A stretch of DNA of 64,000 nucleotides from Nothophaeocryptopus gaeumannii (taxonomy: Eukaryota > Ascomycota > Dothideomycetes > Mycosphaerellales > Mycosphaerellaceae): NCBI GenBank assembly GCA_031771865.1, contig JASISA010000023.1, positions 1,054,001 to 1,118,000 of the forward strand. The letters are read 5' to 3'. The translations under genes and the position numbers were made by a program. Shown here in pieces: positions 32,229 to 42,722 of this stretch. The first letter of the stretch is position 1, and each line of letters begins with the position of its first letter. The notes under the pieces are model-generated. The model made no database searches. It saw only the letters and a list, made by a program, of their open reading frames with translations, and was not told the DNA's origin.

Positions 32229-35200
32229 TCAACCCTCCGTAGTATCCATCGCCTCAGCGCCGCCCGCAGCAGCCGCGCGAGCCTTCACACGCTCAGCCTT
32301 CTTCTCCGCCCGCCATGTCTCAATCTGCTGCTTCAGCTTAATGTTAGGAATGACATCCTCAATCTTGAGAGGCATGCGATTGAACGGATCAGTAGGATCC
32401 GAAAGCAAATGACCTCGAATTGTGCTGCGGTCAATGGTGGTCTTGCTGCTGGGGAGGATAACTGGATCGGTCATGATATCGGCGAGAAGCGGGTCCATGA
32501 ACTCGTCTGGAATCTCGCCCAGGTCTTCTTCCTCTTGCTCTTCGAGGGCCTTGGCTTCTGCGACGTTCTTGGCGAGATCCTCCCAGACACGAAGCTCCTC
32601 GGATGACTTCAGGGCATGTCGCTTCATGAGTTCAGCGGCTTTTCCAAAGTTGGCGGGCTTGTAGGAACGGCCGTCGCGAGCAATAGCTGTAATGAAGTTC
32701 TGCTTCTGGGACAGGTTGACGTAGACGGTCACGAAGTCGGAGAGGAGCTGGCGCGGATTAAACCCATACTCCTGCGGGTTGTCGACTTTCAGGTTGCTGC
32801 TCTTGGGGCCGACCATGGTGTCGAGGTTGTAGTCCAACATGGCCGTCAAACGTGGAGCAATCTCTGACATCGTGAAAGAATCTGCGAGTGTTTCCGTGAA
32901 GAGGATGAGGGCCTCCATCGTCTCGCGGGTAAGCTGCATGTAGCTCTTGGCGCGGCCCTTGTGGTCATCCAACAGTTCTTGCTTCTCCTTCCGCTGCTCC
33001 TCGTTGAGGCTCTGCATCAGTGCTTGATCAGAAAGCTCGCGCGACAGATCGTGGATCTTGGTAAAGCTTGACAAAGACTCGTCAAGCACGAATGTGACGT
33101 CGTTGACCATCATGTTGACGAATTGCACAAAGAAGTCGGTGTTGACACGCGCCTCCTTCGCCAAGTTCTCACGGTACATAGTGTTGACCCATACCCGCTT
33201 GATGACCTGGAAGATCTCGTATCGAATGTTGAACTTGTCAAAGAATTGGGTATGCGTGCCCGTGCTCTCAGCCTCGATGTAGAACTTCATCAGGGCGTGC
33301 AGAAGGTGCTTGTGCGCGAAGTCGGAGCCGATGAGAAGATCGCCGAGAACCCCACGGGCGTGGTTGTAGAACGGCATGACGCCGTAGAAGAGGATGCTGA
33401 CCAAGCCTGACTTGACACCTGGGTTCTTCACGTACTCGCTGTTACGCAAAAACGTGACGCACACTTGCACGATTTCCTCGCACTGCTGTGGCGTAATGAT
33501 CTGCGGAACGTGTTGTGTGATGAACTTGAAGTTGTCGGTGATGTCCTCTAGGAAATACTCAGGTAGGACCTTGAACACCTCCGGTTGCTGGTCGGGAAGC
33601 GGTAGCTGAAGCTGGTCCTTGGGTACATTTCGTCCAGATGCAAGTCGAAGTAGCCAGACAATCACATATCGCATGAATTGCATCGACCGGGATTGGTTGA
33701 GATCATCCATAAGGACACCTTGAGTAGCGTGGATGGTACTCCACATGTCGTCGACTGTCTTCGTCAACCGCGCGAGGTGCTCCTCGAAGCGCTGCAAGTA
33801 TCGAGCGTCCTGTGGCCATCTATCAGCCGCTGTTAGTACCAACAATTGGAAAGATAGCACCTACGTTGATGTACTTATGCCGCTCCGCCTTAAATGCTTC
33901 CAGATCCTTCTCATAGCGCTGCGCGCTCTTTCTCAGGGTGGACATACGAGTCTGCGCGGCTTCCGTGCCGTAATGATGAGCGGCAACAGTGAGGAAGAAA
34001 ACTTCGGAGATGAAGTTATTAGTGCCGTCGGTATTAACTGCATAGAATTCATCGGAAGTCTTCTGGTCAGCGTTGATTTTGGTCTCGTCTGAGATGTCAA
34101 CGCGAGGACTCCGTCTGAAGTAATTCACATCGATTCTGTCGACTTTGGTGAATGCAGCATCCATGAACGGTTCGCACAGTCGGTCGAGAATGGTCGTCAC
34201 GTTCACCATGAAGCCATCACTGGAGACAACCTTGAAATCAACACGCATGGCGCGCTTCTTGTGGTTCTTGTTGACTGTGAGTGCGAGCCAATTTAGCATG
34301 CGCTCTCGTTGTGCAGCCCCAGTCCGCACGACGCCGTCGACAATCTTGAAGAGCTCTTCTTGGTGTGTACGCAGCGTGAGCCGCACTGCGTTCTGCGCCG
34401 AAGAAATAAAGTTCTTATCTCTCGTCCTGGGCGCGGAGAAGTAGTTGCTGGCAACATCTTGCTGCATGGGCGACAATCGGAAGAAAGGGCCAAGAATCGT
34501 CTGTGTCTCAATTTTCTGTGCGTCAACGTCGCTCGGCGCCCACATCGAAGACTGCGTGACTGCATCGACGATAGCTGGAAACCGTAAGAGATTCCGCAGG
34601 GCCAAAACGAAGTTCTGATAGTCATCGTTCATGCTTTTCTGTGCCAGTCTTCTGCTCAGCTCTTCTGCAGCCTCGACGATAGCCTCTTTAATTGTTTCGT
34701 CCTCTTCGAATCGTGATGTTGCCTCGGTCAGAAAGTCTGTGCATATACCCAAATCGCCCTCCACGTCTGAGACAAGTAGGTGGTCCACTAGCGCATTCGA
34801 CGCAGACTCTGATATACTGTCGCCGAACATCTCTGGCATCGTTACCGAGAAGATGCAATAGCTCATGCTCAGCCGTCTCGCCTCTTTCAGCACTTGCTGC
34901 TTCGGATCTTCTGAGCCTGAGAACTTCGCCCCTCGAGTTGCTCTCGATGTGCGCTTGAAGCATTGTAGGAAGTATTCAAAGATCTTGCCACCTGATACTT
35001 GTGGTGCTGCTTCTGTCAAGACGCCATCTCCCTTCTCGACAGTCAGCAGTAGCTGCTCGTTTGCATCTTCTAGCTCTTCCTTGGTACTAGGCAAGAAGAA
35101 CAGCTTGTTGCCGTGAATATCCTTGACTTCCTCAGGCTTCAGCGTAACCCGCCAGATCTGACGCAGTGTCCGGTCTTGCCATGTCTCAAAGCTCTCTTGT

Positions 35201-35590
35201 GGCTTCTCTCTCGGCCGTGATGCTGGTCGCTCTGAGCCGTCACGCTCGCGCTTGGTCCCAGGAGATGCAGGTCGAGGCTTCACGGTGATCTTCGGCGGTT
35301 CGCGCTTCTCTGGCTCTTTCTGTGCTGTGAGCTGGGAGAAGGGGTTGTCTTTCGGTACAGCCGGGGTCTGCGTCTTGTCGGTGGCGCCGTCGGTCTGCTG
35401 CGGCGTGCTCGAAGATTGCGGTGGTGGTGCGGTACCGTTCTGAGTCGGTGACAGTATACTCGAGCTGCTTGGGCCTCCCAACTTAGCCAGACGCTTCGCC
35501 CGGATCTATCACATGCATTAGTAACGGTAGGTCGTGTCCTCAAGGCGGCTGAGAAAGTACCTTGTCGGCGTCGGACTGTGTGTTATCCAT
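32229..35590 (-). CDS. UFD2: Ubiquitin conjugation factor E4 (UFD2)
   Basis: U-box E4 enzyme that extends short ubiquitin chains and works with Cdc48 to pass substrates to the proteasome. Three exons: 35590-35561 (MDNTQSDADK), 35505-33875 and 33819-32229, with introns 35560-35506 (GTACTT, TTACTAAT branch, GATAG) and 33874-33820 (GTACAT, TACTAAC branch, GATAG). The product is 1083 aa, within the family size. Exon 2 opens IRAKRLAKLGG, typical of UFD2 N-termini; residues of about 15-130 are disordered; the Ufd2 core runs from about 150 to 970 (for example ILGPFFRLSPMQQDVASNYF). The U-box is at about 992-1060 (DEFMDPLLADIMTDPVILPS, then DPFNRMPLKIEDVIPN). It ends with a basic and acidic tail. Shadow ORFs on the other strand are ignored. 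Confidence 0.96.
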
Positions 35591-35860
35591 CTTTAGAAGA
35601 TACCACCGCACTTCTCGAGCGACTATTCTGATGGATGTAGGAAGAAGAAAGCGAACGTGGTGTGGGTGTCGTTGGAGGGCTAATGGCGATGTTCTAAGGT
35701 GCTTGACCCGCCCGCACGGACGCGCGACGGGTGCCAAGACCGAGCTGTCTGAACCTTCAAACCTTCAACTTCACTTGCTTTGATCGTACTGCGCATGTAG
35801 AATTTGTCGTCTTCTCTGTTTCTCCAGGGCGTTCACAATGGTCCGAATTTGCCGTCGACG

Positions 35861-36736
35861 CTATAGATCCTTCCAGTCCAGAGGAGGCGCCGGCTCGTAC
35901 ACCGGAGGCATATTGTCGTGAGAGGCGAATTCACGCTCGATTTCACTCACGAAGTGTTGAAAGGCGCCGTCTAATTGGCCTGCGGGGCTGTGAAAACGAG
36001 GCACGGGCCTCCGCTCCTGATATTTGGCACGTGAAAGCCACTTCGGTCCTCCTACCGCCAGCTGACTGGCACCAGAGATTGCGAAACCATCTCTGTCCAG
36101 CTGGCGGCTGCTGCGAAGCCCGGATTCGCTGCTGACGGCACCAACACGCTGCAGAGTGGCGAGATCCAGGTTGTCCATTCTGTGGCCCCAAAAGAGGTGG
36201 CCACGCTCACGTGAGAGCTTTGCACCGAGCTTTGCCAGGGCATCGGCGCGGTCGTTCCCTTCGTCGCCAAAATGGGGTTTCACCCATTGGACTTTGACCT
36301 CCACACCACGGCTTTCCAGGTGTTGCTTGAGATCGTTGACGTGGGCGAGCAACACCGGCATCCGGACGCGGTCTCCAATCTGCGATGGGTGATATTGGCT
36401 ATCGTAGCCACTCTCCAGGAGTCATTGGCAGGTCTCCGAATCTGTCTTGATTATGATACGGTCGGCATGATGCCGACCCACCAGAGCGTGCGCCATGTCC
36501 AACGCCTCTCTGATGGCGTGCATCTCCGGGACATGGTTATCTGTCGTAGGGCCGACAGCGCATGCACTACCATACCATGTTGATCCGATGCGGAAGGAGA
36601 CACCGGATCCAGCGAAAAAGTCCTCTATCCAGGAGCCGTCGACGTGTAAGGTGAGGGGCGTGAAAGCACCCCTCACCGGAGGCTTCTCGAAAGGGGCGAT
36701 GTACAGATCGCCGGACAAATCGAGAACGGATGGCAT
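35861..36736 (-). pseudogene. Ribonuclease H-like gene broken by an in-frame TGA
   Basis: RNase HI-fold protein (cleaves RNA in RNA:DNA hybrids). ATG 36736 opens the frame, with first catalytic Asp33 in LHVDGSW, Glu71 in PEMHAIREAL and Asp99 in IIKTDSETCQ. TGA at 36424-36422 then stops translation at codon 105. The same frame continues without another stop to 35861 and holds the rest of the domain: a LLESGYDSQYHPSQIGDRVR linker, then VQWVKPH155FGDEGNDRAD165ALAKLG with the usual His and last Asp. The stop lies where RNase H proteins often have Trp, so TGG to TGA is the simplest origin (inference). The stop context is TGA followed by C. Unless read through, the product lacks the C-terminal active-site residues. 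The tail to codon 291 is not recognised. Confidence 0.75.
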
Positions 36737-37152
36737 GGTGGCGGTGCGGCGGTGCGGTTGCTAGTGCTGGTGCTGCTGAGATGGCGGTGGCGGTCTGTCT
36801 TTCAACGCAATCGTGAGAGGTGAGGTGAAAATATTCCCAGGTGAGCTTGTCCTGCCAAACTACTCGTGAGATCCATACGAAACACGCTAGCCGTGGATGT
36901 TGCATAAGTGCAAGTGAAGTTCTAACGGTCGGCCTCCGTTTGGAGAGCAAAGTGCAGGAGGGCATCCTGCAAGACCAACACAGGCTATGAAGATCCTAGA
37001 AGACGGCGAGAGCATGGGACATTCGTGCTAACTGTATGGTTGGACTTGTCAGTCGATTTGAGTACATCATAGAGATCGGGAAAGTGAGCGAAGGAGAGAA
37101 ACGAAGGGTGACTGCTTGCTTTGCTGCTCAGTAGCATTCATCGTATTCTCAT
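36737..37152. other. Intergenic, 416 bp
   Basis: Upstream of the RNase H-like gene and downstream of the desaturase gene, both on the minus strand. No gene or recognised site. Confidence 0.4.
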
Positions 37153-38307
37153 TCAGCGTGTAGTCTCTACAGGCTGCTTGTGCGCTTCATCAAAGGTACC
37201 AACTTTTCGTCCTCCTTCCTTCCTCTTGACACGGCACCAGAGTCCAACCTCCTTGTCCATGATGAACTGCCAGATAACGCCAGACCAGCTGTAGTGGCAC
37301 GGCAAGTCCCGATAGAACTCGTTGGCGATCTGGTTGAGCTTCCACAATCTAGTCCAAGGGATAGCTGGGAAGTCATGGTGCTCATTGTGCAAGCCGACGT
37401 TGTAAGCCAGGATGTTGAGCGGGCCGTAGTAGGAGTATGTCTCTGGTGGTGGCGCGTGCTTGGCGGCTTCAGAAGATCTGGCCTCCAAGTTGCGACTGTG
37501 CTGCGAGAAGACATAGTGCTCGGCAATAAAGTGTCCTGCGCAAGGGTGAAGAGACCCGGCCAGGAAGGAGCTCATGATGAAATAGCCCAGAGCTTTGCCA
37601 CCGCAATATCTGACGATCAAGTAATCAAAGAAGATCTGCGCAACGATGTTGAGCGCGTGGATCCGAGTCAACGGAAGCTTGTAGACCATCATTGGTCTCA
37701 AGGCATAGAAGAGGATCTGGCAGGTGCAGAAGAAGGCTTTGCCCGCAACAGAATCCAGAAACCATGCCTCAAGCGCGGTTGGCAGATCTGTATCCAATCC
37801 ATCGACTCCCAAGCTCTTATGATGTGTGAGATGATATGGTCGGAATGACGCAGAGTACGGTATGCCGATTGGTAGGTTCGCAACGATGGCGAACAATCGA
37901 TTTGCAAGGCCCGATTTGAAGGCCAGGTTGTGTGAGATCTCGTGGATTGCGAGGAATAGGTTCTGGTTCGCCGTTGCTCCAACCAAATACGCCGTGAGCA
38001 TGAACCGCCAGGAAAATACTGGGCTGTTTCGGACGAAGTATGCACAAGCGATTTGAAGGCCTACCACTGCCAAGACGAGAGGGATCGTCAATGGCTCAGG
38101 GCCACATAGCTTCAGAACCTCCGGATGTGCCTTGATGATTGCTTGCCTCCTAGTCTTGTGTGGCTCCTCTGTGTACGTCCAAAAGAATTCATCGCTCGAG
38201 TTACTGTCTGTAGAGGCCGAGACCTGCGCTTTCTCGTTCGCCTTGCCGCTTCTGTCGGTTCGCCGGGGGGCCGCCGCCTGTTGTACGGTCGCTGTAGTGA
38301 CTGACAT
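37153..38307 (-). CDS. Sphingolipid delta-4 desaturase (DES1 family)
   Basis: Introduces the 4,5 double bond of the ceramide long-chain base in the ER membrane, on the branch towards glucosylceramide. Single exon of 384 aa from ATG 38307 (MSVTTATVQQ). Residues of about 37-75 form the Lipid_DES N-terminal domain (DEFFWTYTEEPHKTRRQAII). The three histidine boxes of membrane di-iron desaturases are intact: HEISHN, HLTHHK and HNEHHD. Four to six hydrophobic helices surround them (IPLVLAVVGLQIACAYFV; ALGYFIMSSFLAGSLHP). The basic C-terminus (RVKRKEGGRKVG) faces the cytosol by family topology. Length and motif spacing are normal, so the gene looks intact. Confidence 0.96.
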   Translation of the reverse strand: MSVTTATVQQAAAPRRTDRSGKANEKAQVSASTDSNSSDEFFWTYTEEPHKTRRQAIIKAHPEVLKLCGPEPLTIPLVLAVVGLQIACAYFVRNSPVFSWRFMLTAYLVGATANQNLFLAIHEISHNLAFKSGLANRLFAIVANLPIGIPYSASFRPYHLTHHKSLGVDGLDTDLPTALEAWFLDSVAGKAFFCTCQILFYALRPMMVYKLPLTRIHALNIVAQIFFDYLIVRYCGGKALGYFIMSSFLAGSLHPCAGHFIAEHYVFSQHSRNLEARSSEAAKHAPPPETYSYYGPLNILAYNVGLHNEHHDFPAIPWTRLWKLNQIANEFYRDLPCHYSWSGVIWQFIMDKEVGLWCRVKRKEGGRKVGTFDEAHKQPVETTR

Positions 38308-40203
38308 GCTGACCACCGTATTAGAAAATTAAGGTAGAAGAGAGGTGGTGGTGAGAAGGAGGGAAGGAGAGGGACAGACATTGAAATGCAGAAGACTGGA
38401 GTGGCTGTGGTGGGACCATTCCGGCTCCGACGGTGGTCCCTGATTTTCACGTGGGGTGATTGGCCAATGGCGCGAGCCAGCAAGGGTCCTCCGCTGCTGC
38501 TGCTTCTCCGACTTCACTTCACTCTAGCTTCTCCTCGCAGCTCTCACCACTGAAGCCCGCACCAGGAAGTACGACTGTTCTTCACATGATAGAGACTCCA
38601 ACAGAATCTGCTCTGTGCCCAGAGCACCACTTCGTTACAGGCTACTCACCTGGTCCCAGCCTGCGCGCTACAAAGTGTGCGGTTTCATAGTAAAAGAGGT
38701 TGTCTCACTGATGTAAGGAAAGAGCGCGGAAGTTTTGCATTTTGAGAGCAGTCTATGTGGCTGATGTATTCTCTTGTGCAAGTCAGGTTTCGCGTGCGAG
38801 CAAATTATAGGTGAAGGCATGCTGCTGGCTTAAGCATACGTTCATACCTATGCAGGGTATGGCCTGGTCAATATCTGCGCATTCAGCCTGCTTCAGTACG
38901 TATCACACGGGAGCGAAGGGTGATGGCCTGCCGGTTTCAGTTCGAAAGTCACTGGACCGCTTCGCTGGCCGTTTATGAAGCAACATAGTGGAAGACAGTC
39001 GTGGCGTTCAGGGCAAGTCAATACCGGATTCAATTTCGACGAGAGACACTGACATGAGAGTCCAGGTGCGCGGGACAGTCGAGCACATGCGCTACATAAT
39101 AAGCTGGATACCTGTGGCCCTCTGGTAATTCCATTGTTGGCATCAAAAGTTGTTGTGAAACATTGAACTTTCAACTGCAGCTACCGAAGCAGGAGTTGGG
39201 ATCGGGGGAAGAGATATCATTCCGCTGTCGTAGAGGCCATCGACGCGCTGTCCAGGTCAGTGCCACACCTTAGGTAACATGCATCATTGCACGAGACACA
39301 TGTGCGCAAAAGTGGAGCGTTGAAGCGTAAAAGTAAATTGGAGATTGCAAAAAGTGGACCTCGAATTGACGCCTGTGCTGAGTATGTTCCAGCTGACGCT
39401 ACCAGATTCGAACCCACGACCCAAGCAAAAAGCAAAAGAAGAATTGAATCGTCCGAATTCCCGCGCCTATCCCACCCCAAGCAAGAGAAACTGTTACTCT
39501 CGACTCGCGCATACACCCCAAGGCGGTCACCAACGTGCCCACGCGGACACTTACTGGTGCGGGACACTGGGTTTACACGGCGGTCCCAGTCGAGTTTTCG
39601 CAGTAAGAGAACGTGGAGCGCCTTTGCTAATGTTGTTCGTTTCTCTTCGTTAATTCGTTGGACGTTTTAGATTGTATATATATTCAGACCCTCTGCGGCA
39701 GCTCCCAAGCAGCGAAGTTCGGCCGAATGTGCAGTGGCGACGAGGTGAGGAGCACGTGAAGCTCGGCGTTGAAGGAGAAGCAGAAGAGAGTATGGAGGCT
39801 ACTAGCAGTTTCTTTGGGAGTCGTTGGTGATTTACTCCCAGGGCAAAGGCTAGGTCTTCAATAACGATCGGGGGAAGATCAGAGCCACGCGCGCCAACGC
39901 CATCGCTCCCACGAACAACTTGTTCTGCTTCTCAGTAAGAGCCGTTGGCTTTACTCACACAGCTTCCGCGATGCCTGCGTCTTGATCACAGCGACTCCTC
40001 TACGCACCAACATGTCGGTATCAACGGAGGTCCTGTTTCGACTCGTGCACTCAGCTCCAGCGCCAGGATGCTTTATCTCCTCTCCAACGAACCAAGCACC
40101 ACGCCCTGCGCCCTGCGCCCATGCTCGGTGCGCTTAGAGTGGAGCTGCAAATCACCCTGCAGCACACCGCTCCAACATCAAAAAAGCATTCAATTGAAGC
40201 ACA
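38308..40203. other. Gene-poor stretch, 1.9 kb
   Basis: No supported gene. Contains the desaturase promoter (start of the stretch), a TATATATA string near 39675 and a GATTCGAACC word at 39407 that looks like a tRNA B-box but has no tRNA around it. Confidence 0.4.
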
Positions 40204-41332
40204 ATGGCCCTACTTGGTAAGTCTAGCAGAGAAAGCACGTTGCGTGCGCTTCACTTCAGCAGTCGCCATGGGCAACGCAACGCTTTGCGACTGCAGAACA
40301 CAACACGTAACACAGAATGATTCACTTCGCACGACTTCACATGAATAGCAACACTTCACGCAGAGCATCACTTAAAAGGTTGGACTTATCACATGAACCT
40401 CATAATCACAAAGCACCAGATTCCGCGACATTGCTACTAACATGCATTCACCAACATTATCGGCATCACCAACCGCGACGAATTCGGAGAGTTACACCAT
40501 TCTCGCCTCTGCTTGTCACCACCCAATTCGCCACTCCTCGAAACTTCCATCACTTGGCACACAGTACAATGCTCAAGTCCAGTACTGCATCCTCTGCACC
40601 TCGATCGAGAAAAATCAGACTCAAGCCGCAGGCACCAAGCGCGCGCGCGATGCGCTAGATGAAGACGACCAAGATGACTACAGCCAGACTCGCGGAGCAA
40701 AACGAAGGTATGCAACACCAAAATCGGCGCTGCGTAAGAAGCAGGACGATGTTTCCGGCCGTATCGAGGAGCTCGATCTAGAGGATCCCTTCACCAGCGA
40801 TCACAAGGCGGAAACGGCGGACAGCTCGAACGACGTCTCCAGCTCTCTTCGGAAGTCAAAGAAGACTAAGAGAAGGGACTCCGTCGCTGGGCCACGAGTC
40901 AGCTTCGACAATACCACACCCCACCGCCAAGAAAACCAGTATCGCAATGCCGCTGAGTACTCCCGTTCGAGTATGTTCTACTCTCCAGGCAAGTGGGCGG
41001 ACAAGACCGGAGAAGGATATTTTAACACCAGCAATCCTTGGGAGGAGGAAGAGGCTGAGGAGGCGCGGCTGGCGGAGATGGCGGCGCAGGCGGATCTTGA
41101 GGCGGACTTGGAGATGGCGATGGAGGAAGATGAGGATGAGGATATGCTAGGATCGGGCGGGTTGGGGTGGCGGATGGAAAGTGAGGAGGACCATGATGAT
41201 GAAGATGAAGACGATAGCTTGGAAGACCTCACAGCCGACGAGTTGGAGGAACGAGCGAGAGCGATCCAGGAAAAGCTGAGCGAATTTGACCAGGCTGCGA
41301 GACGGGCGCAGCAGGCGGTCACTATGCCGTAA
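40204..41332 (+). CDS. Acidic coiled-coil protein, uncharacterised
   Basis: The coding sequence from 40632 is well supported by composition; its start is not. The best model joins a four-codon exon, ATG 40204-40216 (MALL plus one base), through a 415-nt intron (GTAAGT at 40217, CGCAG at 40631) to 40632-41332, giving MALLGTKRARDALDEDDQDD. The alternative is ATG 40442 in the same frame, but residues before GTKRAR look like translated intron. The protein (about 238 aa) is basic early (SALRKKQDD; LRKSKKTKRRDSVAGPRVSF), has a middle segment SSMFYSPGKWADKTGEGYFN, then a long acidic helical part (NPWEEEEAEEARLAEMAAQA; MEEDEDEDMLG; LTADELEERARAIQEKLSEF). Nuclear localisation is plausible. Function not recognised. 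Confidence 0.55.
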
Positions 41333-41560
41333 GACTTGCGTTGGGAAAAAGCAGGTCTCAAATTGTCGGTCTTTGGGTAGGTCAAGGAGAGGAAGAGCAA
41401 TTCGACTTCTTGGCAAGTTATATTCTCATAATTTCTTTTCCCACACGACGGCCGCGATCAGTTCTCCAGCTGCTGATTCCTTACTCAAGATAGCCTCTCT
41501 CATTTCGCGACTGACTCACCACGCACAGCAACCCTACATCAGCCGTCTAGACTGGGTCTG

Positions 41561-42427
41561 CTAGCGTCGAGAACTCAAGTGCTTGGAATATGGAAGCAGG
41601 GCCAACCACGTCCAGTCAGATCTTACTATTTTCCCTCTGCTTCCCACCAAAACCCCCATCCTCTCCAACATCTCGGGATCATTCAACCTAACCATCAAAT
41701 CCTTCCCCTCCCTCATCCCGGCCTCCTTCTGCTCCGCAAGCACCGTCGGCCTGACCACAAGCGCTGTCGCCATTCTCAAGCTCTCCGCATTACACTCTGC
41801 TATCCGGTGCGCTATCACCCGATCCACAAACTCCTCCCGAGAAGAATCGGCCTGGCCAAGGACTTGCGTAACCAGACCGGAGACGTACATCTCCTGCGCG
41901 GTGAGACGATCCCCGGCGAGTAGGGGGCGGTTGGCGTGTTGTTTTCCCACTATTTTGGAAAACGGATAACTCGACTGCCCTTCCGGTACGAATCCCAATT
42001 TCATAAACGGCGTCTGGAATACCGCTCTGGGATGCGCGTACACCAGATCGAAACTCCAGAGTTGTGTACATCCCCAACCTATCGCTGCACCATTTACAGC
42101 GGCAATTAGTATTTTGGGGAAGCCATGGAGGTCTTCGCCTAGAGCGGAGCCGGCGGCGATTTCTTGCTGTATAGTAGGACCACCAGAGGATGGAGGTATG
42201 AGGACTTTACGGGCGCAGAAGTGCTTGCCCGCGCCGGTGAGGACTATCACGTTGATTGAAGCTTGTTCTTTTGCCCACAGCAAAGCTGTTCGCAGGTCGT
42301 GGTAACTTTGCAGTGAGAATGCATTTGATATTTTGGGTTGATAGTAAGTAAACAGAACAGCTTTGTCTGATATCGAAGAAATGAAGATTGTTTCGAGAAA
42401 TGGAGGAGGTGACGAGGGCGACATCAT
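41561..42427 (-). CDS. Delta3,delta2-enoyl-CoA isomerase (crotonase family)
   Basis: Shifts cis/trans-3-enoyl-CoA double bonds to trans-2 so unsaturated acyl chains can enter beta-oxidation, usually in peroxisomes. Single exon, 288 aa, ATG 42427. Crotonase fold motifs: VIVLTGAGKHFCARKV (first oxyanion-hole strand), LIAAVNGAAIGWGC (second oxyanion-hole element) and GFVPEGQSSYPFSKIVG, where Glu149 fits the catalytic glutamate of the PECI/Eci1 type (PEGxSS). The usual AG(A)D after FCA is replaced by ARKV, so the first oxyanion element is unusual. The C-terminus ends SSRR, not a canonical PTS1. It is head-to-head with the acyl-CoA ligase-like gene, 295 bp between start codons, suggesting co-regulation. 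Confidence 0.86.
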   Translation of the reverse strand: MMSPSSPPPFLETIFISSISDKAVLFTYYQPKISNAFSLQSYHDLRTALLWAKEQASINVIVLTGAGKHFCARKVLIPPSSGGPTIQQEIAAGSALGEDLHGFPKILIAAVNGAAIGWGCTQLWSFDLVYAHPRAVFQTPFMKLGFVPEGQSSYPFSKIVGKQHANRPLLAGDRLTAQEMYVSGLVTQVLGQADSSREEFVDRVIAHRIAECNAESLRMATALVVRPTVLAEQKEAGMREGKDLMVRLNDPEMLERMGVLVGSRGKIVRSDWTWLALLPYSKHLSSRR

Positions 42428-42722
42428 GGACCCTAGGTAATGTTGAAGGAATGGCCACTAGCAGACTGGATGGTTGGGTTGCTGAGCGCAATCATTCATC
42501 TGCAAAGGAAGAAGCTCAAACCCAATCCGAGGTAAAGTTGGCCGACTCGCTCGAAGCCTGTCAGGTGGTACCCGGAACGCCAGCTGGGGACCCCTCTTCA
42601 CATGCAGTTACTGCTTTGAGGTACCTGGACATTTCTAAGGTGTCTTTACACCTCGCGCGGTTGATTCAAGATGGCCACGGTCTGTCGCAAATCCGCTTGA
42701 GTGGCTCGTTGCTTCTCTCAAG
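42428..42722. promoter_or_regulatory. Bidirectional upstream region, isomerase and acyl-CoA ligase
   Basis: 295 bp between the divergent start codons at 42427 (minus) and 42723 (plus), so both promoters must overlap. No TATA box is obvious. Confidence 0.5.

Noticed and set aside
39395..39420. tRNA-like B-box (GATTCGAACC on plus, GGTTCGAATC on minus)
   Set aside because: No pairing T-stem, anticodon arm, A-box or acceptor stem can be built around it on either strand.
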